In this document: in pieces, positions 13,295 to 64,000 of the stretch
Position numbering within the stretch: the first letter of the stretch is position 1
How the letters are laid out: each line of letters begins with the position of its first letter
DNA from: Eriocheir sinensis
Lineage: Eukaryota; Arthropoda; Malacostraca; Decapoda; Varunidae
DNA: 64,000 nucleotides
Direction of reading: 5' to 3'
Assembly: GCF_024679095.1 (NCBI RefSeq)
Contig: NC_066518.1
Span: 1,708,678-1,772,677 of the forward strand
Translations under genes and position numbers: made by a program
The notes under the pieces: generated by a model
Told to the model about the DNA's origin: nothing
The model's database searches: none
What the model saw: the letters and a program-made list of their open reading frames with translations, nothing else

Positions 13295-16200
13295 TCACAC
13301 TCGAGGCTCAAGGGTCGCTGAATCACACACTCAAGGGAGCATTGCCAAGGCGGGGTTCCAAACAAGGCAATTCCAGACATTCCTATGATTTCTTTGTTTA
13401 CCTCACGCCTTTAACATTGCATGCGTAGCTTTTTGTCAATTCCCTACGAAAAAATCACATATTTCTGGAACTGCCTCGATTTTTTGGGAATACCTCCTCT
13501 TAGCGGCCTTCAGAATACAAACTGAAGTGAGCATACGGAATATATATTCTTAGCAGCAGTCTGAATGCCCGCTGCACATTGAAGAACATCCACTCATACA
13601 ATTGGTTAAGGTTCTCAGGCAAAGGCTCTATCTATATCTTAGACTGATCATATACAGTACCTCTCTTCATCCTAGGAAATGCTTGACAACATGTCCGCGG
13701 TACGTCCCAAGTAATGCCTATCTGCGTCACCTGACTAGACGGCGTGGGAGCCATTCTCTGTGTCTTGTCAGAACATCCTAGAAGTTGTTTATTAATACAT
13801 TGTTTCTCTACAGCTCTCGGAATCCCTCGCATTTTACTACAAGCGAATAAAAGACCGAAAAGTTTGACAAGGAACTCAACCATTGTTAATTTGACAAAAG
13901 GTATAGCAGTAATAATAAAGAAAACGTATAATATAACTTTCATCTTTTTAAATTACTAAGTAAAAAATGATTACTATATAATTATGCAGCTATACAGTTA
14001 GTAGTGTATAAAAACAGGGAAACATATGTACGTCCGCTCCCTTTCTTCGCCACTAATACACACCTATGCAGTGCTGCCTCCTCTTGTTCTGCCCCCACTG
14101 TTAGCCCGGCTGAGCTCTTTTTCTGCTATAGCCTGTGTTCGCGTCTGCTAATTTAATTCTTCCCCTTCTGTTTAGTTTATTCAAAACACACTTTTAGAAG
14201 AACCACCAAAAGCAAACACATAATAACAATGTGAAAAACGAAGGCTGCCACTACTGGGGTTCTCGGAGTGAAATTGAGGAGACCAATAGGTCTCAAAGGC
14301 GCCGTTGAAGGCGTCGCTGATAACGCGGAGGTGACACTGGCGGGCGGCGGAGACTCTCCCCACACCGGCTAGACACAACGACCCTCACCAACAGCTGCAG
14401 CGTCGTGCTGGTGCGGCTTTATCGACTCAGTGCTTGCTTGGTTTGACTCCCTTTGTCTCAAAGAATCTCTTGTAGACGTTCAAAAGAAAGGAAGAATAAG
14501 TCGCCGTTTCCCATCAGTTCTTTCTGGAACGGAGAAACTTCACTTCTCTGTGACGAGCTGATTGGCTTACAAGGGCGTGTGCTAGACTCCGCGGTGCATT
14601 GCGTCTCGGCACGTTGCTCAAGGTAAACGCGCCGTACTGGGGCGAGGCAGCTCCGCAACCCTCTCCTCCCTCCCTCCCGTCGCTTCTCTACACAAAGCTG
14701 GAGGAGTATTGTCGCATCACCTCCTCGCCAGTACACAAAGACAGCCTTCCTTGGACATGACTGAAGTATTTTTCAAAATACTGAGTACTCTGTAAATGGG
14801 CCTCAGGAACTTTTTTTTTCTGATGACAATGTATTAATGGTGCCTTTTCTTAAATGGGTTACTGGCAGTGCTTTTTGGAGAATTCCTTGAACTTTCTATC
14901 CTCGTCGGGGCCCTGTAGTGAAGGCGAGAACTCGAGGAGCCACTGAGCCGGACTGACCTAAGCTGGATCACTCTACACACTGAGGCCGCCTGTGGTCTAG
15001 GAATCTACAGAACAACTTATACTCTCTATGAGAAATAACTTAAACTTTATAAGAATTCCTCCAAACGCTGAAGGGAACAAGGGTAATATAGCAGTAAAAT
15101 ATATTCATTTATAGCTATAAGTGTGAAATGGTAATTAATCTACGTAATGCTGATGAAGACATCTTCGTGACGTCGGTGGATGAGTCGTGGTGAAGTGCAC
15201 CCTCCCTTGCCCCTTCCCCTGGCCTCCTGCCACAGCCTCTGCCGCTGGAATGGGGCGAGACGAGGCGGTTCGGCTTGGGCGGGGCGGGGCAAGTCAGGAC
15301 AAGGAGGAGCGAGTCGCCTTGATGAGCGTAACGCCACCCTCAGCAGCTGTGGGAGGAGGCGTGTTAGTGGACCTTGTGACTGCCATTTTAGATGATCAAT
15401 ATTACCCTTAGCATTTAGATAATCGCTAGAGCAAAAGGGAAGTAGGAGTTTCAAGACATGCTCGTGTAAAAACACTATTTTCGGCCTTGTATCTCTTGAA
15501 ATTTTGTATCTAGTTTAAATGAAGCTCAGTAAATGAAAGCAATTTAACTTAACTAGAAAAAAATATATAAAAAAAGCTCTGTAATACGGGAAATGTGAAA
15601 TTCCAAAATACACAAAAATTCCAACTATCTTTTACTGGATATGATACAAGCAAAAGTTGAAGGTATGGCATCCGGCAACTAATAGGCAATTGGGAATATA
15701 TCCTCTGTTAATTGATTTTTATTTTATTTTCAGAGATGTCTCCTCTCGACGCACCCAGCCTGTGTGCCCGGATGCGTGGACGGAGGTTAGTGGATGGTTG
15801 TTTCTGGATAGCAAGGCAAATGCAGGTCACCCGGAACTGAGCTGTTAGGCACACGTGGGACTCCTGTGTCTTAGTGGTCACCCTTGCAACTTGTCCCAAG
15901 AATTTCACTCTGGCTGTGTGGGGCCAGGTTGGTCATGCAAGTACACTTTGCTACTCATATGAATGAAGTTAAATGCCCAGTATTAACTTCCAAATTATAG
16001 TTGTCTAAGTCTTATTAGATAAAGGTGTTAAGGAGAAAGAGGGTAGAGGGATGTTGGTTAGCAGACTTTTTGGGTGGACTAGAAGTGGACCCAGTAAACT
16101 GTTTCCTGCCTGACAGCTTCATGTTCACTTCACATTAACCTCTAGAAAAAAATAGAAAAAAGTTGTTGATATATTGTTGTTTTCAAATAAAACTAAAATC

Positions 16201-19200
16201 AGAGTATATATTCACTACATCTATTTAAAAAAAAAGATAACGTTATAGTTGTACAGCCAGCGTAATGCGTCCCAGTTTTTAATATTTTGAGCTGGTGACA
16301 TTTTGCTATACTTTGGAAATCCTCCAGATTGTTTCTACATTTTTTAGCCGGGTAGTCCCGCACGTTCATTAATTTTGGTCCGGATCTCGCCGAGGGAGGA
16401 TTGAAAAAACTCGCATGAACAATTTAAACGTAAAAATTCACGAAGGCAATCACGAAATTCATTCAACAGTAAAGGGAGCCACATTTATTCTGTTTTCAAC
16501 TGGCCATCACTGTGTCGCGGATTTTGTGGTCGCTGACAACTGCCGATGCACATGTTCAATGCATGTAGATAATTATCAGAAAAATATTGTGTGCATGAAT
16601 GGGACGTCGATGGATAAACTACTGAATGTACAGAGAGATGAACACAGTTAATTCTCGTGTGTATTTCTGTTTGTGCCTACGTGAACAGGCTTTTTATAGT
16701 GATGCTTATTTGGGGGTTTCTGTGGCTTTACAGTCTACTCTTGTCTCCATTTAACCGGCCAGCATCTCTTTGTACTGAATGTGACGCAGCCAAATGGGTA
16801 AAGCAACTCGTTAGTAACACACCCACGCCTGCACACGACACAGCTGACACACGCAGTTGGATCTGGGTAGCGTGAGGAACATAGGAAAGGGGAAGAGGAT
16901 AATAGGGAGAACAGCTAGGAGAAAACAGAGATTAAGGACAGAGCGGGAAGGCGAGGTGTGTGGGACAGGTAGGGTAAGGGCGGGAGTGTATGCAGGTAAG
17001 AAGGAGGAGTCGTAAATACTATATATGCTCGTGGTTCCTGGAGGTAGATATCAAACTTATGACACTTTAAAAAGATCATGTTATTTTTGTCTTGAATCAA
17101 TGCCTTATGCTACTTTTTTAAGGCATGGGGAGAGAGGTAAAAGAAAAAGGGAAATATTTTTTTAATGCGTCATTCAGTTATTACTTTTTGAATAGTTATA
17201 ACTTTTTTTTCTGTGAGTAATCAATGTGTTTTCATGCTTGTTCTCTTAATGAACAGTCAAACCGCAGAACGTCGTTTCCTATCATTCCTTTTCATTCCCA
17301 TTCTCTCCCATTCCTATTCTTTCTTACTTCCCTCATTCCTCCCCACTTATATTCCTTCACACTCACATCTCCTTTCATTCCTTTTCCTTCTCAGTTCAGT
17401 ACCCTCCAGGCGGTCCAAGCGACACCCAACAACCTTTGTACTCCAGTCTGTGGCTTTTCCAGGAAGTATAACGAGGAGAAAATAATTAAGGAAAAAGGGA
17501 AATAATTACAGAAAACGAATCTCGTCACTTTGTCTTGGAAGCTTTAATGTGAAAACGATTTAAAAAACGTTGTATCAGTTTCTTTTACATATAAGTATTT
17601 TTAATTTTCACTCGTCTAGTGTTGCGTTGTATGTTATATTTTTGTTTGTTCAGTGAGGTCGCGGTCAGTTCAAGGAAAAGGGAAAAAAATCTGATTGAAG
17701 CTTTGGTTTAGAAATCAGGAAGGAAGAGAAGGAGTAAAGGAAGGGATGTAGAGGAAGAAGAGAATGGAGTGCAAGAGGGAAAGATATAACGAAGAAAAGT
17801 GTCTCATTGTAGATTTGTCTTAGAGGGGAGGGAAGGAGAGAAGACAATAGGTTACAAAGGAAGATGAAGAAAGAGAAGACGGCAACAAATGAGAAAGAAA
17901 GGAGGAAGAGCAAGGAAAGAAGGACTAAAAGAAATCAAGGAAGAGAAGTTGCTGGGCGTAGGGAAGCAGAGCAAAAGGAGTAAAAATTCGATAAACAGTG
18001 GAAGGAAAGAGGAAGGAAAAGTTAAAAGATAGACGGGGTGGCGGAAGAGATGGTGTCGACGATTATAATGAGAGAGAGATGGAAGGATAAGGAAGTGATG
18101 CAGGGGTTTTATATGACAGTTGGACGCCTGCACCCGGTCGCTTGTTGGCAGGACTTGAGGAGAAATATGAAGTTATGGATAATGACATGAAGATTAAAGG
18201 AGTTCGGTGAGGGTGACTACCAAAGACTGAAAGGGTAAGAATGACGAGATCAGAAGGAGAAAGAGAGGAAAGATGTGAAGTGTGGAAGGATGAAGCTGAC
18301 AGGAAGGATGAAGGGAGGTTTTGGTGGAAGGAGGAAGCGCGTGGTGAAGGAAGAGGAGATGGTGTAAGGGAGAAGGAAAAGTGTGACGGGAAGGGTAGTT
18401 ATGAAAAATAAGGAAAAGCATGAGGAAAACAGGAGGCGGCAAAAGGTGTAATTATTATGTCCTCGTTAACTTGCATGGCTTCGTCCTTTGATTATAATAG
18501 TCATTCTAATTGAAGTTCATCGCGTTCATTGACTGACGTGATTCCTATACCAAGGGATAAGTTTACACGTAGATTAAGAGGAAGATCACCTTTGATGAAT
18601 GGACTTAGAAATAGTTCGATTTGAATAATTCCTTTTCTCCAATTAATCTTTTTCCTGACGTTGCCAGAGTTTTTGAAACCGACTGCATGCATTTTTTTCT
18701 TTCCATTCCTAACTAACCTATGCCCTTCACATACCCCAAAAAGAGAACTTCAGAGTTGTGTTTTATACCACTGGATGCTTTTTTGATTGAGTAGTATTTC
18801 TGAAGGAGCTTGAAACTATACCTTTAAAGTAGGAGTTGAAACTTTTAGCTACTCTCAGAGGAACATGACATCTGAGCCAAACTGTTTACTAGAAGAGCTC
18901 GGGCTGCATACTTTTGTCACTGGAAGACTAGTGGTTTGTACAATACTACTGAAGGGATTGAGAGGTACATGCTGGTGTCGTAGAGGGCTGGATCCACCGC
19001 ACCGACCAAAGATCAATAATTATTCAGCTACTTACTGGGCTTCTGCCAAGCTTCACCGCCCTGGCCTCCCTGCCCTGCCAGAACACGCCGTCACCCGCCA
19101 CCAGCCACCGACTCGGTTTGTACTGACTCATGTTCCGTGGAAAATAATTTATCGACAAGACCAACAAACGAACAGCAGAGTTCACTATCAGACAGAAGGG

Positions 19201-19625
19201 TCGGGAGTGGAAGGTGGCCCACGGAGGAGCCAGTGTCAAGGGGTGGTGGACAGAATAAAGGGGTGTGAGAAGTCTCAGAGGATGAGCGGGACCAGCGTGT
19301 AGGGAAGGACGTATCTGGAATGGGGATGTTCAGTTCTCTTCTCTGTCGCATAGAGGGAGTTGGTGTGGGTGGATGCGTGCGTGCGTGGGTATGTGCGTGC
19401 GTGGGTGCGGAGCTAAGTCATGCAGGCTAGCGGAGCACAAGCACAAAACACAGAGCGGGCCGCAAGTTGGATCACTGAGCGGCAAACATTCAACTGGGAT
19501 TAAGACAGAGAGTAAGAGTGAAGTGTTAATACAACACACGTGGAGCACCTGAGCCGAGAAGTGAGTTATGTGGTCTGGGGCCCCGCGGGGTGAGGCACAG
19601 AGCCCACGGTGCCTTGAGCGGGGGT
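13295..19625. other. Region downstream of the gene, no further gene supported
   Basis: The 3' untranslated region must start just below 19625 on the minus strand, but I found no convincing AATAAA on that strand in the nearest kilobase, so its end is unknown. The GC-rich patches near 14240-14740 and 15180-15370 carry short open frames without recognisable protein character. An open frame at 16415-16651 (+) has no supporting context. 17680-18430 is purine-rich, low-complexity DNA. Confidence 0.4.
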
Positions 19626-59190
<39,565 letters not shown>

Positions 59191-59287
59191 AATGTGCACG
59201 TGACCCCCGGCTTAGTCAGGTGTGCGGAGGCCGTGGACGGCCGTCGTTGCCTGCCAAAAGTTCACCTCAGGACACGCCGCCGCCGCT
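59191..59287 (-). other. 5' leader of the first coding exon
   Basis: An in-frame TAA at 59212-59214 lies eight codons upstream of the ATG at 59188-59190, so translation cannot start further upstream in this exon. The base three positions before the ATG is A, a good initiation context. A likely splice acceptor (pyrimidine stretch, a CTGAC-like branch site and CAG ending at 59288) marks the probable exon edge at 59287, where GC content falls sharply. If so, non-coding first exons and the promoter lie at higher coordinates, possibly beyond the window. Confidence 0.5.
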
Positions 59288-59737
59288 CTGTGTCAGCGTA
59301 TCAGGAAAAAATTATGAAAATGAATATAACACTGAATAAAAAGGTCAAGATCAAAGAAAAACAAATCCGCTATGTTTTTTTATGGATTAATTCGCAATCT
59401 TAGCACGCCGAAGCATCAGCAGCCATGCGTCGATCGTATCATGGTACATAACTCCCTCCCACCCACCAAGCAGTCACACGTCAACCCCCAACCCAGATCA
59501 CTCACCCACCCACTCACCCACCACTCACCCCGATAACGAAACGAAGCATAATAAAGAACGCCGAGACTATGAACATCAGACAAAAAAGCAGTAAAGAAAA
59601 AAACTACACATCTGCATTTTCAAATTAAGAACACGGGAACAATATGAAAGTTTACAAACAGCCAAGAAAAAAAAATGCAACTGAACGGTAGATGATGATT
59701 AATAAACGAAAAGCTTCCAGAGAAACGATAAACACCG

Positions 59738-59884
<147 letters not shown>

Positions 59885-59995
59885 GTCACCGGCCAGATAT
59901 TGAGGAATGAAAAAGAATCTTGGCCAAATTTAGACTTTCGACGAGTGATTGGTGGAAGGGAAGGAGAGCTGATGAGAGAGAGAAGCAGGAGGAAG

Positions 59996-59998
<3 letters not shown>

Positions 59999-60044
<46 letters not shown>
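59999..60044. repeat. (GA)n
   Basis: About 23 GA units. Confidence 0.95.
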
Positions 60045-60046
<2 letters not shown>

Positions 60047-60199
60047 AGCTCAAGAATATTTACAGAGTTTCCTTCCCTCCCCTTCCTCTTCCTTTCCTCT
60101 GTTGACTTTTTATTTCCCATCTCCCAGTTTATTATCTCTCTCTCTCTCTCTCTCTCTCTATTCTCTGCACCCTATCCTCATCCATTCTCTCTCCATTCC

Positions 60200-60415
60200 C
60201 TCCCCCTCCTCCTCCTTTTCCTTCTCTTCCCTTCTATCATCCTCCTCCTCCTCGTCTTCCTCTCTTCTCCTCTCCCTCCTCCTCCTCCTCCTCCTCCTCC
60301 TCCTCGCTTTTTTTTGTTGGCTTCGTGACGCCACTAAACCAACCACGTGCTGTATCCACCCTCCTCCTTCTTCTCCTCCTCCTCCTCTTCCTCCTCCTCC
60401 TCCTTCCTCTTCACC
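60200..60415. repeat. CCT-rich pyrimidine tract
   Basis: Several runs of CTC/CCT trinucleotides broken by a 45-base unique stretch. Confidence 0.85.
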
Positions 60416-60459
60416 ATCTCCAGATAACACAGTCGCCAAGGTGACATTAAGCTATTTCC

Positions 60460-60461
<2 letters not shown>

Positions 60462-60520
<59 letters not shown>
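60462..60520. repeat. (TG)n
   Basis: About 29 TG units. Confidence 0.95.
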
Positions 60521-60522
<2 letters not shown>

Positions 60523-60985
60523 AGAGTTACGTGACTTGCGAGCAGGTGTTACTAATGAACCGGAAACACATGTGAAGCTTACTGGCCTAACTTTTTGACG
60601 CGATACAAGTGTGACAAGTTGTATTTGGGGGGGGGGGGGAGTCGAGGATACGCGCGCTTGTGACTCCCTTACTCTTTTTTTTTTCCTACTTCTTTTCCCA
60701 TTTTCACCATTTTTTTGTGTGTTTTATTTTCTACTGTTGTGTTTCTCTCCTTTACCCGAGTCGTTTATATTATGCTCCAGTCTTATTTCCAACTTCTTTC
60801 TTCTTTATTCACTACATTTCTGATTTTCCTTTTTTTTTTCTCTGATTTTATTGCTAGTTTTTTCCTTGTTTTCGTTTCTATCCCTCCCGTTTTCCTTCCG
60901 TTTTCTGTAATGACGATTCGGACGAGCAAGGATGTGAGTCTGCGATTAGCCCTAAGAGATATGTACTAATAGTGTGTGGGTGTAT

Positions 60986-60989
<4 letters not shown>

Positions 60990-61078
<89 letters not shown>

Positions 61079-61119
61079 ACAAAGTATTGACAGCAAAACA
61101 AACAGACGCGTGAATGAGT

Positions 61120-61169
<50 letters not shown>
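60990..61169. repeat. (CT)n - spacer - (GA)n inverted pair
   Basis: CT tract 60990-61076 and GA tract 61122-61169, spacer about 45 bases. Confidence 0.95.
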
Positions 61170-61173
<4 letters not shown>

Positions 61174-61859
61174 CGGCCAGACGGACAGGTGCTTAATTGA
61201 AATGGACAGTACACGAACATAAAAAAATCAAATAACGAAGAGAAAAAGAAAAATCCAGCCATTGAAAAGTTTGTGGATATGACTTTTGCATTACGTCATA
61301 TCCAAAACAAGAATGCATTGAGTGCGTGAGTGAGTGAATGGCTGAGTGCGTGAGGGCTTGTGATTCCGGGCATGAGTTAGATAATCACACCGTCAGAGTA
61401 GCAATGATGAGTATACTCCTACTTTCCTTCTACTCCTATGGTCCTTTTCCCCCATCTACACCTTCTCCACTAACCCAGTCTAAACCATACCTTCGTTTTA
61501 CTCTACCCCTGATTAAATAGAAAACGGAACTGGTGGAGAGAATATATATGGGTGACTAAGCGAATGACTGTGCGTGCTGTGAGATATTAATAAAACAAAA
61601 AGCAGAATCTACGGTAATATAACACGTGAATGAATTAGTGATTGAGTGCATAAGGCAGAGGATCAGGTGACAGGTGTTGGGAGGTGCGTGCCATTAAGGT
61701 GACAGTCATCAGATATCAATAAATAGACAAGCCGGAGTTAGGACAGATGGGTGAGTGAGCGAGTGAGTGTGTGAGTGAGTGAGTGAGTGAATGAGGAAAT
61801 GCAAGGCCGCCAGCTCATGCCCAGTTTAGTCAGCGTGATAATTAGATCAGCATACTATT

Positions 61860-61862
<3 letters not shown>

Positions 61863-61908
<46 letters not shown>
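61863..61908. repeat. (GA)n
   Basis: About 23 GA units. Confidence 0.95.
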
Positions 61909-61910
<2 letters not shown>

Positions 61911-62339
61911 CAATAATGACAATGTGGAATGTGGTGTGAGGATTTCAAAGCTTAATAATTCACTCCGGCTGTTAAGCAGAAACGATTTTTTTATTAATTT
62001 TTATATACAAGTTAATTCAGTGTCCTGCCTTTATGGGGAAGAATGCATCACGTCATATCAAGGGAGGAGGAAGAGGAGGAGGAGGAAGCGGAAAAGGATT
62101 AGGAGGGGAAGGACAGAGAGGAAGAGAAACCAAAAATGATCTAAGCAGAGAAGAGAGAAGAGAGAAACATAACGAAAAGGAGAAGTGAGGAAGAAGATAA
62201 AATAAGGAAAACCGAGACCATGAGGAAATGTAAAAAAAAAAAGTGAATATTAAAATGAGGAGGCGGAGGAGGAGGATGAGAGGCGGCTTGGATATAAAAA
62301 AAGGAGGAAAGAGAAAGGAGAAAAAAACAGGGGTAAAAG

Positions 62340-62690
62340 GAGAAGCCGGGCCATGTTACAGCGGGAAGAAGATGACCAGGAGAACTCAGGAGGAGGAGGA
62401 GAAAGAAGGAGAAAGAGGAAGGAAAAGAAGAGGATACTATTGGAAAATGACTGAAGATGAACAGAACTAAGGAGGAGGAGGAGGAAGAAGAAAGAGAAAG
62501 AGAAAGGAAAGGAAGAGGATACTGATGGAAAATGACTGAAGATGAACAGGAGAACTAAAGAAGAGGAGAAAGAAGGAAAAAGAGGAAGGAAAGGAAGAGG
62601 AAACTGATAAAAAATGATTGAAGATGAACAGAACTAATGAGGAGGAGGAGGAAGAAGAAGGAGAAAGAGAAAGGAAAGGAAGGGAAGGCT
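62340..62690. repeat. Purine minisatellite, about 85-base period
   Basis: AAATGACTGAAGATGAACAG recurs near 62449, 62534 and 62616, with a diverged copy near 62368, separated by GGA/GAA runs. Confidence 0.85.
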
Positions 62691-63224
62691 AATGAAAAAT
62701 GACATTCTAGTTTGAGGGCTCCTGAGGCAAATCTTCCCTCCAAAAAGAGAAGAGGATTAGGCGCCAGGTAATTGCATGAAAGGAGCGCTTAATGTAGGAG
62801 CAAGGGGCGAGGTGGATGGATAGGGCGATGGAAATGAGCCTTTGACGTCGAGACAGGTGAATTTCCTCTCCCAATATCTCTCAGTGTATAATCATGTACT
62901 TTATCTCATCTGTTTGATCTATTACCGTATAGGAAGCGCTAGCCCACAAAAACGCTATCTATTAACTCCTATCAATCCTTATATCTCTACGTCTCTTTAT
63001 CTCTTGCTCTATACACTCCTCTATCTCTCTTCTCTTTTAGCGGTGGGAAGAAAGACAGAAAGGTGAGGATGGAGAGAATGAAATGAAGGGATGTCAAGGT
63101 TGGCTATTTCAGGGGTTTCGTGTCCCCCTTCGAGCCCCGGTAATTGCTTGGCGAGAGAAAAGCCAATCATTGGAGGAACTTGTGATCACAGGAAAGCCAA
63201 GAGATGCAACATGTCATTCTCTGT

Positions 63225-63237
63225 CTGTCTTTCTGTC

Positions 63238-63299
<62 letters not shown>
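63225..63299. repeat. (GTCT)n then (CT)n
   Basis: Tetranucleotide GTCT tract passing into CT dinucleotides. Confidence 0.95.
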
Positions 63300-63302
<3 letters not shown>

Positions 63303-64000
63303 TAGATCGTTTAGTTAATCATTCCTCTGCGTATTTTTTTTTTACCTCCTTTTCCTTAACTTTTAGGCGAGAAGAAAATTAAGTTCTTATATGTATGTGA
63401 AAAGAAGAACTATTATTATTCAAAGAGTTCAATAATCACAAAACTCTGCACAGGTTTAAATTTTGCTTGCACTCAGGCATCCTTTCCTTCCCTTCCCTTG
63501 TTGCTCTTAACTCCCCTCCCTCCCTCCTGGGCATTCTTTTCTCTCTCTCTGATCAGATAATCTCCCTTCTCTTCCGAGGTAATGCCGCTTTTCCTGTTCC
63601 TTCCCTTCCCCTTCTCTTCCTCTTTCCCGTCCACGGTCCTTCGTCCAACAGCTCCCACGCTTACATTTTTCCTTTCAAGCAATCTCTTCTTTCAAACAAC
63701 CGCGGCTGTTCCTCGTACTGGCACCGTAATACTGTTGAGCGTGTCTTCCCATGCTATATCAAACGCCTAAGGCCCTTGAGTAGTGTAAAGGTTTCAGGAG
63801 AGAACTTTATTTAACGTAACTGCAACTCGTGCTCTGAAATTTGTCTCTTCAGGTGTCCCTCGCTGACGTAAATTTTTGGGTTTGCGTTTTGGGTGGAAGA
63901 TTTCGTTACTTTGGTTGTCTGTCTTATGGTGTACCCTGCCCAAGCCTGTATATTTCCTTTCTCAGTTGTGGTTGTTAAGTTTCCCTCCCATTATTTCGAC

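Noticed and set aside
13180..13380. Cys-rich minus-strand open frame of 66 codons
   Set aside because: The Cys/Val/Phe pattern comes from the repeated CCGGAACA motif; no signal peptide or splice context supports a peptide gene.
15140..15475. 111-codon minus-strand open frame in a GC-rich patch, with an acceptor-like CCTCCTCCCACAG
   Set aside because: In the phase exon 13 needs, it hits a stop after two codons; in its own frame the sequence is Arg/Pro-rich and unconvincing.
16415..16651. 78-codon plus-strand open frame with several Cys and His
   Set aside because: AT-rich, no family recognised, no splice or promoter context; could be chance or an element remnant.
59197..59199. Start of the large exon at 59199
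   Set aside because: The codon there is GTG; the ATG at 59190-59188 has a good context and lies after an in-frame stop.

Overview
This looks like a piece of an animal nuclear genome, most likely a decapod crustacean and probably a crab. The organism call is inference from three things: extreme density of long (GA)n, (CT)n, (GT)n and (CA)n tracts, several families of short dispersed elements including a tRNA-derived SINE, and a large intron-rich gene. There are no operons, rRNA genes, CRISPR arrays or functional tRNA genes. Nearly all long open frames are translations of simple repeats.

One protein-coding gene can be supported. It lies on the minus strand and fills most of 19.6-59.3 kb. I rebuilt it from reading frame, GT/AG splice sites and codon phase. 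It has a very large first coding exon (55673-59190, 1,172 residues), twelve shorter coding exons down to 24544, and two alternative terminal exons at 19961-20111 and 19626-19731. All junctions keep phase, giving proteins of about 1,870 or 1,855 residues. The N-terminal two thirds is a low-complexity, Lys/Arg/Ser/Pro-rich and probably unstructured region. It ends in three QT motifs spaced exactly 12 residues apart, which resemble dynein light chain (LC8) sites. A roughly 600-residue coiled coil and a Ser-rich linker follow. One terminal exon encodes a hydrophobic, membrane-type tail and the other a soluble basic tail, so splicing would choose between a membrane-anchored and a soluble scaffold. 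I cannot name the protein with confidence. The coil loosely recalls FAM184, and large coiled-coil cytoskeletal scaffolds are the general class.

Layout. 1-19.6 kb: no convincing gene; microsatellites, a GACT-type satellite, a SINE copy, a perfect-arm hairpin element and small tandem duplications. 19.6-24.5 kb: the two alternative last exons, with SINE and dispersed repeats in the intron. 24.5-38.8 kb: exons 13 to 3 with short introns, several bordered by simple repeats that touch the splice sites. 38.8-53.9 kb: one 15-kb intron packed with microsatellites and 80-180 bp tandem duplications. 53.9-59.3 kb: exons 2 and 1 and a short 5' leader. 59.3-64 kb: upstream flank or first intron, with more microsatellites and purine minisatellites.
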